Source: Cellvibrionales bacterium (GTDB taxonomy: Bacteria > Pseudomonadota > Gammaproteobacteria > Pseudomonadales > JAHEGP01). Taken from it: a stretch of DNA of 6,578 nucleotides. The DNA lies in NCBI GenBank assembly GCA_024645065.1, contig JAHEGP010000180.1, forward strand, positions 1 to 6,578, written 5' to 3'. Made by a program: the position numbers and the translations under genes. The notes below the pieces were generated by a model. It saw only the letters and a list, made by a program, of their open reading frames with translations, ran no database searches and was not told the origin of the DNA. Positions 1 through 5,431 of this stretch are shown in pieces. The first letter of the stretch is position 1; each line of letters begins with the position of its first letter.

Positions 1-20
1 CATCGATCCCGTGTATGAAC

Positions 21-33
21 GTCACGTCGTGAC
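21..33. promoter_or_regulatory. Perfect 6-1-6 palindrome upstream of mmsA, possible operator
   Basis: GTCACG-T-CGTGAC is a perfect inverted repeat 33 bases before the mmsA start codon. A dyad of this size and position is typical of a binding site for a dimeric regulator of the downstream gene. No regulator gene is in the window and I do not recognise the motif as that of a named family. Only 20 bases of upstream sequence are visible, so it could also belong to a promoter or gene further left. Confidence 0.35.
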
Positions 34-65
34 ATTTGCGAATCAACAATACTCAGGAAACTCCT

Positions 66-1577
66 ATGACAACCACCCCCCAAGTCATCGTCGGGCACCT
101 GATCGGTGGCCAGGCCATCGCTGATATTGGCCGAACCCAGCCCGTATTCAATCCGGCCACCGGCGCGGTCAGTCGCCACGTAGCGCTGGCCAGCAAGGCG
201 ACCGTCGAATCCGCTATCAGCAGCGCCGAGGCAGCGTGGCCCGATTGGCGCAATACACCCGCCATCAAACGGGCCCGGGTAATGTTCCGCTTCAAGCAAC
301 TGCTGGAAGACAATGCCGATGCCATTTGTGAGTCGATCAGCGCAGAGCACGGCAAGGTATTGAACGACGCCATGGGCGAACTGCAACGAGGTATCGAAAA
401 CGTTGAATTTGCCTGCGGCGCACCGCAGTTGCTCAAGGGCGAGCACAATGTCAATGTCGGGCCCGGCATCGACAGCTGGAGCGAGTTCCAGCCCCTGGGC
501 GTGGTGGCCGGCATCACGCCGTTCAACTTTCCCGCGATGGTGCCCCTGTGGATGTGGCCGCTGGCGGTTGTGTGCGGCAATTGTTTTATCCTCAAACCGT
601 CCGAGCGCGACCCCAGTTCCGCCCTGTTGATAGCCGATCTGGCCCAGCGCGCCGGGTTACCGCCCGGCGTACTCAATGTGGTCAACGGCGACAAGGAGGC
701 GGTCGATACCCTGCTGACGGATTCCCGGGTCAAGGCGATCAGTTTTGTCGGCTCGACGCCCATTGCCGAGTATATCTACGCCACTGGCAGCGCCCATGGC
801 AAGCGCGTGCAAGCTCTGGGGGGCGCCAAGAATCACGCCATTGTGATGCCCGATGGCGATATCCAGGGGGCTGTGGATGCCCTGATGGGCGCCGCTTACG
901 GCTCCTGTGGTGAACGCTGTATGGCCATTTCCGTCGTCGTCGCGGTGGGCGAGCAGACCGCGAACCAGCTGATTGCCGGACTCAAGGCGGAAATGCTCGG
1001 GATGAGGGTCGGCCCCGGCAGCGACAACAACAACGACATGGGCCCGCTGGTCACCCGCGAGCACCGTGACAAGGTGGCCGCCTATGTCGATGCCGGTGTC
1101 GCCGAGGGCGCCGAGTTAGTGGTCGATGGTCGCGCGCTGCGGGTAGACGGGCATGAGCAGGGCTTCTTTCTAGGGGCTTGCCTGTTCGATCGTGTGGGCG
1201 CAGAGATGAGCATCTATCGCGATGAAATATTCGGTCCGGTGCTCTGTGTGGTGCGCGTCGCAAGCATGCAGCAGGCCATGGACCTGGTCAACGCCCACGA
1301 GTACGGCAACGGCACCTGCATATTTACCCGCGATGGCGAGGCGGCGCGTTACTTCAGCGACAACATCCAGGTTGGCATGGTGGGTATCAACGTACCCTTG
1401 CCGGTGCCGGTGGCCTACCACAGCTTCGGCGGCTGGAAGCGCTCGCTGTTTGGCGATTTACATGCCTACGGTCCCGATGGCGTGCGCTTTTACACCAAGC
1501 GCAAAACCATCACCCAGCGTTGGCCGACATCCGGCGTGCGCGAGGGTGCCCGGTTTTCGTTTCCCAGCCACGGTTGA
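66..1577 (+). CDS. mmsA: Methylmalonate-semialdehyde dehydrogenase (CoA-acylating)
   Basis: This enzyme oxidises (methyl)malonate semialdehyde with NAD+ and CoA, giving propionyl-CoA or acetyl-CoA, at the end of valine catabolism. The product is 503 residues, close to the family's usual ~500. It has the aldehyde dehydrogenase fold with the hallmarks of this subfamily: GITPFNFPAMVP near residues 149-160, the nucleotide-binding FVGSTPIAEYIY near 227-238, and the catalytic cysteine C285 in GERCMA. LGGAKNH at 251-257 carries Asn where hydrolytic aldehyde dehydrogenases have the general-base Glu, which fits CoA-dependent deacylation. The start is ATG 66 because AGGA (55-58) lies seven bases upstream. 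An in-frame TTG at 36 would add ten residues but has no better ribosome site. The gene converges on the acyl-CoA dehydrogenase 31 bases downstream, with no clear hairpin-plus-T terminator between them. The protein is cytoplasmic and looks intact. Confidence 0.95.
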   Translation: MTTTPQVIVGHLIGGQAIADIGRTQPVFNPATGAVSRHVALASKATVESAISSAEAAWPDWRNTPAIKRARVMFRFKQLLEDNADAICESISAEHGKVLNDAMGELQRGIENVEFACGAPQLLKGEHNVNVGPGIDSWSEFQPLGVVAGITPFNFPAMVPLWMWPLAVVCGNCFILKPSERDPSSALLIADLAQRAGLPPGVLNVVNGDKEAVDTLLTDSRVKAISFVGSTPIAEYIYATGSAHGKRVQALGGAKNHAIVMPDGDIQGAVDALMGAAYGSCGERCMAISVVVAVGEQTANQLIAGLKAEMLGMRVGPGSDNNNDMGPLVTREHRDKVAAYVDAGVAEGAELVVDGRALRVDGHEQGFFLGACLFDRVGAEMSIYRDEIFGPVLCVVRVASMQQAMDLVNAHEYGNGTCIFTRDGEAARYFSDNIQVGMVGINVPLPVPVAYHSFGGWKRSLFGDLHAYGPDGVRFYTKRKTITQRWPTSGVREGARFSFPSHG

Positions 1578-1608
1578 ATGGCCGCGATGTCGATGGAACT
1601 CTCGATGA

Positions 1609-2766
1609 CTACATCACGTCCCTGAGCAATTCCCGGCCAATGATGAGCCGCTGGATTTCGCTGGTGCCCTCATAGATCGACGTGACGCGCACATCCCGGG
1701 CCAGCCGCTCCAGGGGGTAGTCCCGGGTGTAGCCGGCGCCGCCCATCATTTGCAACGCGCTGTAACAGGCGTCATTGGCCTTTTCGCTGGCAAACAATTT
1801 TGCCATTGACGCCGCGGCGCCGAAGGGTCGCCCCTGCTGTTTGTCCCAGGCGGCCTGCATGATCAACAGGCGGGCGGCTTCCAACTCGGTGTAACGATCG
1901 GCCAGCATCCACTGCAAACCCTGGAAGTTGCCAATTTTCTGGCCAAATTGCTCGCGCTCGCCGAGAAAATCCCGGGCGTGATCCATGGCGGCCAAACCCA
2001 CTCCCAGCGCCAGCGAGGCTATCCCTATGCGCCCGCCAGCCAGCTCACCCACGGCGACCCTGTAACCGTCACCGGGGGTTCCGAGCAACGCCGAGCCAGG
2101 CACGCGGCAGTTGTCGAAGTAAACGCTGTTGGTGGATGAGCCCGACTGCCCCATCTTATGTTCTGCGGGTCCTACGCTAAGCCCCTCGGCACTCGTCTCG
2201 ACAATAAAACAGGAGATGCCCTTGCTCGCTGGTACATCGGGATCAGTCACCGCCCACACCACGAATACCCCGGCATATTCTGCACTGGTAATGTAAAGCT
2301 TGCTGCCATTCAATATCCAGGCGTCGCCATCGCGCACCGCCCGGGTGCGCATGGCCGAGGGGTCAGAGCCAGCCACCGATTCGGTCAGGCAAAATCCCGC
2401 GGCGGAATATTCGCCACTGCATATGCGGGGGATGTAATGTTGCTTTTGCTCTTCATTGCCCACCGCCTGGATCACCTCTGCCACCATATTGCTGACAGAC
2501 ATCGTAACGGCGGTCGAGGCACAGGCCCGAGCAATTTCCGTAATGGCGACGCTAAAGGCAACAACCCCTGCCTCACTGCCACCGTATTCGGCATTCACGT
2601 TCAAGCCCATGAAGCCCAGCTCGGCCAGGCTCTTGAGATTGGCCAGGAATTGCACCCTGCCCTGGCCCCGGTCCAGAGCGTCAGCGTTGGCCAATAACTG
2701 GTCGCTGGCGAACTGCCGCGCGGTTTGTTGAACCATTATTTGCTCTTCGGTTAACGACAGCTGCAT
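1609..2766 (-). CDS. Acyl-CoA dehydrogenase, probably isobutyryl/short branched-chain type
   Basis: This is an FAD flavoenzyme that desaturates an acyl-CoA at the alpha-beta bond and passes electrons to ETF. The product is 385 residues, normal for the short-chain branch. The ACAD signature FCLTESVAGSDPSA is at residues 125-138. The FAD and substrate region WILNGSKLYITSAEY follows at 150-164. The second signature MGGAGYTRDYPLERLARD is at 341-358. The catalytic base is most likely Glu366 in IYEGTSEIQR. The start at 2766 is chosen because GAGGAA (plus-strand 2773-2778) lies six bases upstream and the protein begins MQLSLTEEQ as in relatives. The frame stays open to 3012, but that extension has no family resemblance. 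Convergence with mmsA suggests isobutyryl-CoA dehydrogenase in valine breakdown. Butyryl-CoA or 2-methylbutyryl-CoA specificity cannot be excluded from sequence alone. Confidence 0.93.
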   Translation of the reverse strand: MQLSLTEEQIMVQQTARQFASDQLLANADALDRGQGRVQFLANLKSLAELGFMGLNVNAEYGGSEAGVVAFSVAITEIARACASTAVTMSVSNMVAEVIQAVGNEEQKQHYIPRICSGEYSAAGFCLTESVAGSDPSAMRTRAVRDGDAWILNGSKLYITSAEYAGVFVVWAVTDPDVPASKGISCFIVETSAEGLSVGPAEHKMGQSGSSTNSVYFDNCRVPGSALLGTPGDGYRVAVGELAGGRIGIASLALGVGLAAMDHARDFLGEREQFGQKIGNFQGLQWMLADRYTELEAARLLIMQAAWDKQQGRPFGAAASMAKLFASEKANDACYSALQMMGGAGYTRDYPLERLARDVRVTSIYEGTSEIQRLIIGRELLRDVM

Positions 2767-2895
2767 GGTGTATTCCTCGTGATCAGGGCCTGGTTTGGGA
2801 GGAGGACATGGGCAAAGATAGCACCTCGCCATGCCAGCGGCAGGTATTGTGCCACCCCTTGAACAGGCCTTTGAAACTCGCCTGTGGAGCTTGTC

Positions 2896-2924
2896 ATTGT
2901 CGCTTTTACCACCGCGACTGTCGA
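2896..2924 (-). promoter_or_regulatory. Candidate sigma70 promoter for the acyl-CoA dehydrogenase
   Basis: On the minus strand TCGACA (plus 2919-2924; five of six matches to TTGACA) is followed after exactly 17 bases by GACAAT (plus 2896-2901; four of six to TATAAT). It would drive the dehydrogenase through a leader of roughly 120 bases. It lies in the 261-base gap 2767-3027 between divergently oriented genes. I saw no other strong signal in that gap. A plus-strand TAAAAT at 2926-2931 could be a -10 for the DUF3450 gene but has only a weak -35. Matches of this quality occur by chance. Confidence 0.3.
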
Positions 2925-3027
2925 CTAAAATACTCACTCTGCGGCGCGTGCCCGCCGCTGGCTTTTTCAGCTCAAGCCACTTATTCCGGGGCCAATTCCA
3001 TTCCTGCCACATGGATCATCCCCTTCA

Positions 3028-3423
3028 ATGAATCTGCTCTCGACCAGAAAAAAGACGGCGCTGATCTTACTTTGCGGTGCGGCGTTCGGCGCGCAAGCCG
3101 CAAAGCTCGACCAAAGCCTGCAGGTTGTCGGCGACACCCACCGCAGCGCGGAGAAATCACAACAGAGGGTTGATCAGCTGGCGATGCAGCAACAAAAACT
3201 GCTGGAAGAATATCGCAGGCTCAACAATAGCCTGGAGTACCAGCAGGCCTATACCCGGGAGCTGGAGCAGTTGCAGGCATCCCGGGAACAGCAGATCGCG
3301 GCGCTGACGCAACAAATAGACGATGCCCGCATTACCCATGACAGACCCCTACGCCAGAGCCAGCAGCAGCCGCCACCTCGCGCGCCACTTCCTCGCCAAC
3401 AAGGAATACGCCAAAGTCATTGA
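3028..3423 (+). pseudogene. DUF3450 periplasmic coiled-coil protein, truncated by an out-of-frame junction
   Basis: Residues 1-25 form a signal peptide: basic RKK, a hydrophobic core ALILLCGAAFG, and an AQA-A cleavage site. After it comes a Gln/Glu-rich coiled coil to about residue 103 (DQSLQVVGDTHRSAEKSQQ ... QQKLLEEYRRLNNSLEYQQAY ... QQIAALTQQIDDARITH). This matches the N-terminal half of DUF3450 proteins, usually around 250 residues and encoded beside ExbB/ExbD/TonB genes in gammaproteobacteria. After ITH (about 3336) the similarity stops. The frame reads 28 Pro/Gln/Arg-rich residues out of phase across the next gene and terminates at 3423. No good ribosome site precedes ATG 3028. The missing C-terminal half and the frame change indicate a broken gene. 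Its native role is thought to support TonB-dependent uptake, but the function of DUF3450 itself is poorly known. Confidence 0.72.
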
Positions 3424-4216
3424 ATACTACGAGGGTGCCCTGCAAGCCAAGGGACTGGCCGATATCGCCAACCGTGAATTGCAGCGCGAACTCGCCCACG
3501 CCTACTTGCTGAACAAGAATTACCCCGACGCCGCAGCCACCTTCAAAAAAGTTCGGGCAAGCCCACAGGCGGCCCGCAGCGACGACTATCTGCTGTTGGC
3601 CCAGGCCCAGTTCCAGACCAAAGACTATGTAGCCGTCGTCGATACCCTGGATCGGCTTAGCCAACAGGGCTTCGAGCTGGATAGCGGGCAACTGCGCCAG
3701 GCCATGGCCCTCTACTACCGTTCCGGCGCTTACCCCCAGGCTGAGGTGCTGTTGAAAAAACTGTTGCTACGGGAGCCGGACAACCCTGAATTCTGGCATC
3801 AACTGGTCGCGCTTTATCTGCAGCAAAACCAGCAGCGCAAGGCGCTGGACCAACTGGCCCTCGCCCACAGCAAGGGAGTGGCGTTCAACGAGCAACAATT
3901 GTTACTGCTGGCAGACCTGTATGCCGCCAACAAGAACCCTTATGCCGCCGCAGAGTTACTGCAGTCGGAGATGCGTAAAAAAACCGTGGCCGACAACGGG
4001 AAAAATTCTCGCAAATTGTTTGAATTCTGGCTCCACGCCAGAGAGAAAGCAAAGGCCATCAAGGCATTGGCCCGGGCTGCCAGGAATTCTAACGATATCA
4101 CGCTTTTTCTCTACCTGGCGCAGCTGCAGATGGAGCAGGAGGATTACCGGGGGATGCGAAATACCATGCTCGCTGCCTGCGCCGAACCGCTGGACGAGAA
4201 CCACGTTAGCCGCGCC
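3338..4216 (+). pseudogene. TPR-repeat protein fragment of a TonB/ExbB-type cluster, damaged at both ends
   Basis: The frame that begins around TDPYARASSSRHLARHFLA carries about eight helix-turn-helix tetratricopeptide-like units. Examples are RHLARHFLANKEYAKVIEYYEGAL, LAHAYLLNKNYPDAAATFKKV, LLLAQAQFQTKDYVAVVDTL, LLLADLYAANKNPYAAAELL and LFLYLAQLQMEQEDYRGM. This resembles the periplasmic TPR protein (TtpC-like) at the distal end of ExbB-ExbD-TonB-DUF3450 clusters. No signal peptide is present because the 5' end is joined directly to the DUF3450 fragment, out of frame. ATG 3338 could restart translation but has no ribosome site. Similarity ends near HVSRA (4202-4216), where an integron integrase begins on the other strand. 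The frame then runs antisense through the integrase to 4315. The last repeat or repeats are therefore missing. TPR identification is firm; assignment to a TonB cluster is inference from DUF3450 adjacency and overall resemblance. Confidence 0.68.
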
Positions 4217-4662
4217 AAATCGATATCCTTGACCCGTAGCCGGCATGCCTCCATAACCCGTAAACCTGAGCCGTACATCAGTTGGGCACAAATCTGGTGC
4301 TGGCCATCCAGGTGACTCAACAAAGAACGCACTTCATCCCGACTCAACACGACCGGCAGCTTGCGGGGCTGAGCGGCCCGTGCGAAATCATCAAGGCTTA
4401 TATCCTGCTTGCCCAGTACCTTGCGATAGAGATACATTAAGGCGTTCAAGGCCGTTTTCTGCGTAGACGGAGTTACATTGCGCTCCAATGCCAGGTATTC
4501 AAGAAACGCCACGATGGCCGACTCATCCAGTGCAGTGGGATGCTGCATCTTGTTAAAGCGAATGTAATAGACAATCCAGTAAATGTACGTTTTCTCGGTA
4601 CGCTTGCTGTATTGCCTGGCCCGCAGATGATCGCGAACCGACTGGATAAATGGCGAACTCAT
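4204..4662 (-). pseudogene. intI: Integron integrase IntI, N-terminal half only
   Basis: This is a tyrosine recombinase of the integron type. The SAM-like core-binding domain is complete (residues ~5-85: RDHLRARQYSKRTEKTYIYWIVYYIRF ... STQKTALNALMYLYRKVLG). The linker KLPVVLSRDEV, typical of IntI proteins, is at 101-111. The start of the catalytic domain follows, with AQLMYGSGLRVMEACRLRVKDIDL at 126-149. The first catalytic arginine, R135, is present. Similarity stops at about residue 153 of an expected ~320. The IntI-specific insertion, the HxxR box and the nucleophilic tyrosine are therefore missing, and the product cannot recombine DNA. The frame remains open to 4144 across the TPR fragment. 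It is transcribed away from attI and the cassettes, the normal integron layout. A LexA box lies just upstream. Confidence 0.88.
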
Positions 4663-4676
4663 AGCACTTCTTTGTA

Positions 4677-4692
4677 CTGTATATACTTACAG
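4677..4692. promoter_or_regulatory. LexA (SOS) box in the intI promoter
   Basis: CTGT-N8-ACAG, within TACTGTATATACTTACAG, matches the gammaproteobacterial LexA operator (CTG-N10-CAG with an AT-rich alternating centre). It sits 15-30 bases upstream of the intI start. It overlaps TATATA on the minus strand, which would serve as the integrase -10. LexA control of integron integrases is established for several classes of integron, so repression until DNA damage is the expected behaviour. With intI truncated the site now controls a dead gene. Confidence 0.75.
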
Positions 4693-4703
4693 CTTATCGA
4701 TCA

Positions 4704-4733
4704 TTGCCTGCTAACGCAAGCACAAGCTATTAT
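4704..4733 (+). promoter_or_regulatory. Candidate cassette promoter (Pc) firing into the array
   Basis: TTGCCT (4704-4709; four of six to TTGACA) is followed after 18 bases by TATTAT (4728-4733; five of six to TATAAT). It lies between intI and the first cassette and points toward the cassettes, where integrons usually carry Pc. It is divergent from, and close to, the LexA-controlled integrase promoter. Strength would be modest given the -35 and the spacing. Confidence 0.4.
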
Positions 4734-4781
4734 GAAGCGTAACGTACTTAGGGAAAGTAATCGTAACAGGGAGTTTTCAGC

Positions 4782-4922
4782 ATGATTCAAGCCGATGACA
4801 AACACTGCCGCCAAGCCACTTTGAGGGATATGAGCCACCTTGACGTGTTACATCACGTCACTTTGTCAGCTTTTAACTGTTATGCCCCAAATGCTAGTGT
4901 TCGAAACTATGTGCGAAATTAA
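4782..4922 (+). CDS. Short ORF spanning attI (46 codons), ORF-11-like
   Basis: ATG 4782 has a Shine-Dalgarno-like AGGGAG (4768-4773) eight bases upstream. It opens a 46-residue frame, MIQADDKHCRQATLRDMSH ..., ending at TAA 4920-4922. I recognise no family, and the residues show no domain or signal peptide. The frame runs through the presumed attI crossover (GTTATGC 4879-4885), so its last ~14 codons are supplied by the inserted cassette. In class 1 integrons a short translated attI ORF called ORF-11 boosts translation of a first cassette that lacks its own ribosome site. This could be an equivalent. Here the first cassette gene has its own strong ribosome site 58 bases after the stop, so the benefit is unclear. 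It could equally be a chance frame. Confidence 0.3.
   Translation: MIQADDKHCRQATLRDMSHLDVLHHVTLSAFNCYAPNASVRNYVRN
4841..4860. repeat. Perfect inverted repeat TGACGTG-N6-CACGTCA in the attI region
   Basis: Seven-base arms (4841-4847 and 4854-4860) flank a six-base TTACAT centre. The arms lie 19 bases before the presumed crossover. attI sites carry extra integrase-binding sites upstream of the crossover, so this may be one. A binding site for a host protein is an alternative. It is not followed by a T tract, so it is unlikely to be a terminator. Confidence 0.4.
4871..4885 (+). other. attI-like core site, L box TTTTAAC and R box GTTATGC
   Basis: TTTTAAC (4871-4877), one base, then GTTATGC (4879-4885) forms a simple-site arrangement of the kind integron integrases bind. 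It is placed on the cassette side of intI, about 220 bases from its start. Strand exchange would fall between G4879 and T4880. Support comes from the attC of the following cassette: its R'' box GCATAAC (5183-5189) is the exact complement of GTTATGC, as expected when TTATGC is the native left end of that cassette. Confidence 0.55.
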
Positions 4923-5229
4923 TTTTCTGATCCAGCCCTTAAGGAAAACGAGGTACAGTCTGAAACATATCCTATCAACAAAGGAGTGAGAGATGTCTAG
5001 AAAAGTCGGTGATCGTTATGTCTGCGAAAAGTGTGGCGCACAGCTCGTTTATGAAAAGCCATGTCCTTGTCCCGAGGAGATGCCGCATTCAGAGATATGC
5101 TGTGGAGAGCAAATGAAACGGATGGAAGGCATGAGCTCCGAAAAGGCGCACTAGATTCTCGTTTAGAATTGGCTTAGAGAAAGCATAACAAATAAGGATA
5201 TGTCGCGCTTGCCGCGACATATTCCATTG
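4880..5229 (+). mobile_element. Integron gene cassette 1 (350 bp)
   Basis: Boundaries are deduced from integron rules. The left end is TTATGC after the attI G. The right end is the G of the attC R' box GTTGAAC. The cassette holds one gene (4993-5154, same orientation as the array) and a 3' attC. It has an unusually long 113-base leader before the gene, in which I see no firm promoter. Excision would reconstitute an attC whose R' (GTTATGC) pairs perfectly with its R'' (GCATAAC). This internal consistency is the main reason to accept the boundaries. Confidence 0.62.
4993..5154 (+). CDS. Desulforedoxin-like small metal-binding protein (53 aa), cassette-borne
   Basis: The 53-residue product begins MSRKVGDRYVCEKCGAQLVYE and ends ICCGEQMKRMEGMSSEKAH. 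CxxC at residues 11-14 and adjacent CC at 36-37, followed by GEQM, are the four cysteine ligands and signature of desulforedoxin and of the N-terminal domain of desulfoferrodoxin. These bind one Fe(Cys)4 centre. GDRYVCEKCG is close to the desulforedoxin GDVYKCELCG. Between the two ligand pairs there are 21 residues instead of about 15. The stretch includes KPCPCPEEMPHSE, with two extra cysteines (C24, C26) and a histidine that could bind a second metal or replace a ligand. AAGGAG at 4981-4986 with six-base spacing is a near-perfect ribosome site. The protein is cytoplasmic, with no signal peptide. A role in redox, oxidative stress defence or metal handling is inference; a zinc-ribbon rather than iron protein is possible. 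Confidence 0.78.
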   Translation: MSRKVGDRYVCEKCGAQLVYEKPCPCPEEMPHSEICCGEQMKRMEGMSSEKAH

Positions 5230-5235
5230 TTGAAC
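5183..5235 (+). repeat. attC recombination site of cassette 1 (53 bp, short)
   Basis: R'' is GCATAAC (5183-5189) and R' is GTTGAAC (5229-5235), which fits GTTRRRY exactly. Between them is an imperfect inverted repeat, AACAA/TTGTT outside and a perfect 10-base stem ATATGTCGCG/CGCGACATAT (5197-5206 and 5212-5221) around a CTTGC loop. The left arm is two bases longer than the right, giving the extrahelical bases that orient an attC toward the array direction. At 53 bases it is near the lower limit for attC sites. On its own it could be read as a stem-loop terminator, but there is no T tract and the box logic favours attC. Confidence 0.6.
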
Positions 5236-5260
5236 GAGCCCGGTGGTGCGGCTCTTTATT
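5236..5260. repeat. Hairpin at the presumed oriIS end of the IS91-like element
   Basis: GAGCC (5236-5240) and GGCTC (5250-5254) pair around a nine-base loop, followed by TTTATT on the plus strand. It directly follows the GAAC of the attC. IS91-family elements have a subterminal hairpin near the origin end where the transposase nicks. The same structure could also act as a weak plus-strand terminator for cassette 1. Confidence 0.4.
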
Positions 5261-5287
5261 AGTCAATAAATGATTTTGTCGAAGGTG

Positions 5288-5317
5288 TTTTAAAACCCTG
5301 TTTCATTGGCCAGGGTT
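5288..5317 (-). terminator. Candidate rho-independent terminator of the transposase gene
   Basis: On the minus strand AACCCTG, ten bases, CAGGGTT forms a perfect seven-base stem (plus 5294-5300 and 5311-5317) that runs into TTTTAAAA. It lies 115 bases after the transposase stop. Just before it a second stem, GGGCGAG/CTCGCCC (5323-5329 and 5337-5343), has an overlapping alternative pairing CCAGGG/CCCTGG. These stacked hairpins could also be structural parts of the element's end. Confidence 0.4.
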
Positions 5318-5431
5318 AATGTGGGCGAGCGGATCCCTCGCCCTGGTAGACGATTAAAAAGCCAGTTCTTTTTACATAGCCGCTAACTTCCTCCCTGTGG
5401 ATGAATGGCGATGTGTGTGGCGCCCGCCCAT

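Noticed and set aside
36..65. TTG start adding ten residues to mmsA
   Set aside because: ATG 66 has AGGA at seven bases and gives the usual family length. The TTG has no comparable site.
1578..1608. Bidirectional terminator between mmsA and the dehydrogenase
   Set aside because: Only a five-base GATGT/ACATC pairing and a TCGATG repeat are present, without a T tract on either strand.
2767..3012. In-frame N-terminal extension of the acyl-CoA dehydrogenase (82 residues)
   Set aside because: The extension has no family resemblance, and ATG 2766 has a GAGGAA ribosome site at six bases and gives the normal 385-residue length.
2808..3173. 121-residue plus-strand frame with several Cys/His residues
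   Set aside because: It overlaps the intergenic region and the DUF3450 start, has no ribosome site or recognisable domain, and the cysteine spacing matches no zinc finger I know.
4205..4211. GTTAGCC at the TPR/integrase junction as a recombination R' box
   Set aside because: It departs from GTTRRRY, has no paired R'' box, and integrase action there would not explain the loss of the integrase 3' end.
4886..4992. A promoter inside the cassette 1 leader
   Set aside because: No -35/-10 pair with acceptable spacing and match stood out, so expression more likely comes from the Pc candidate.
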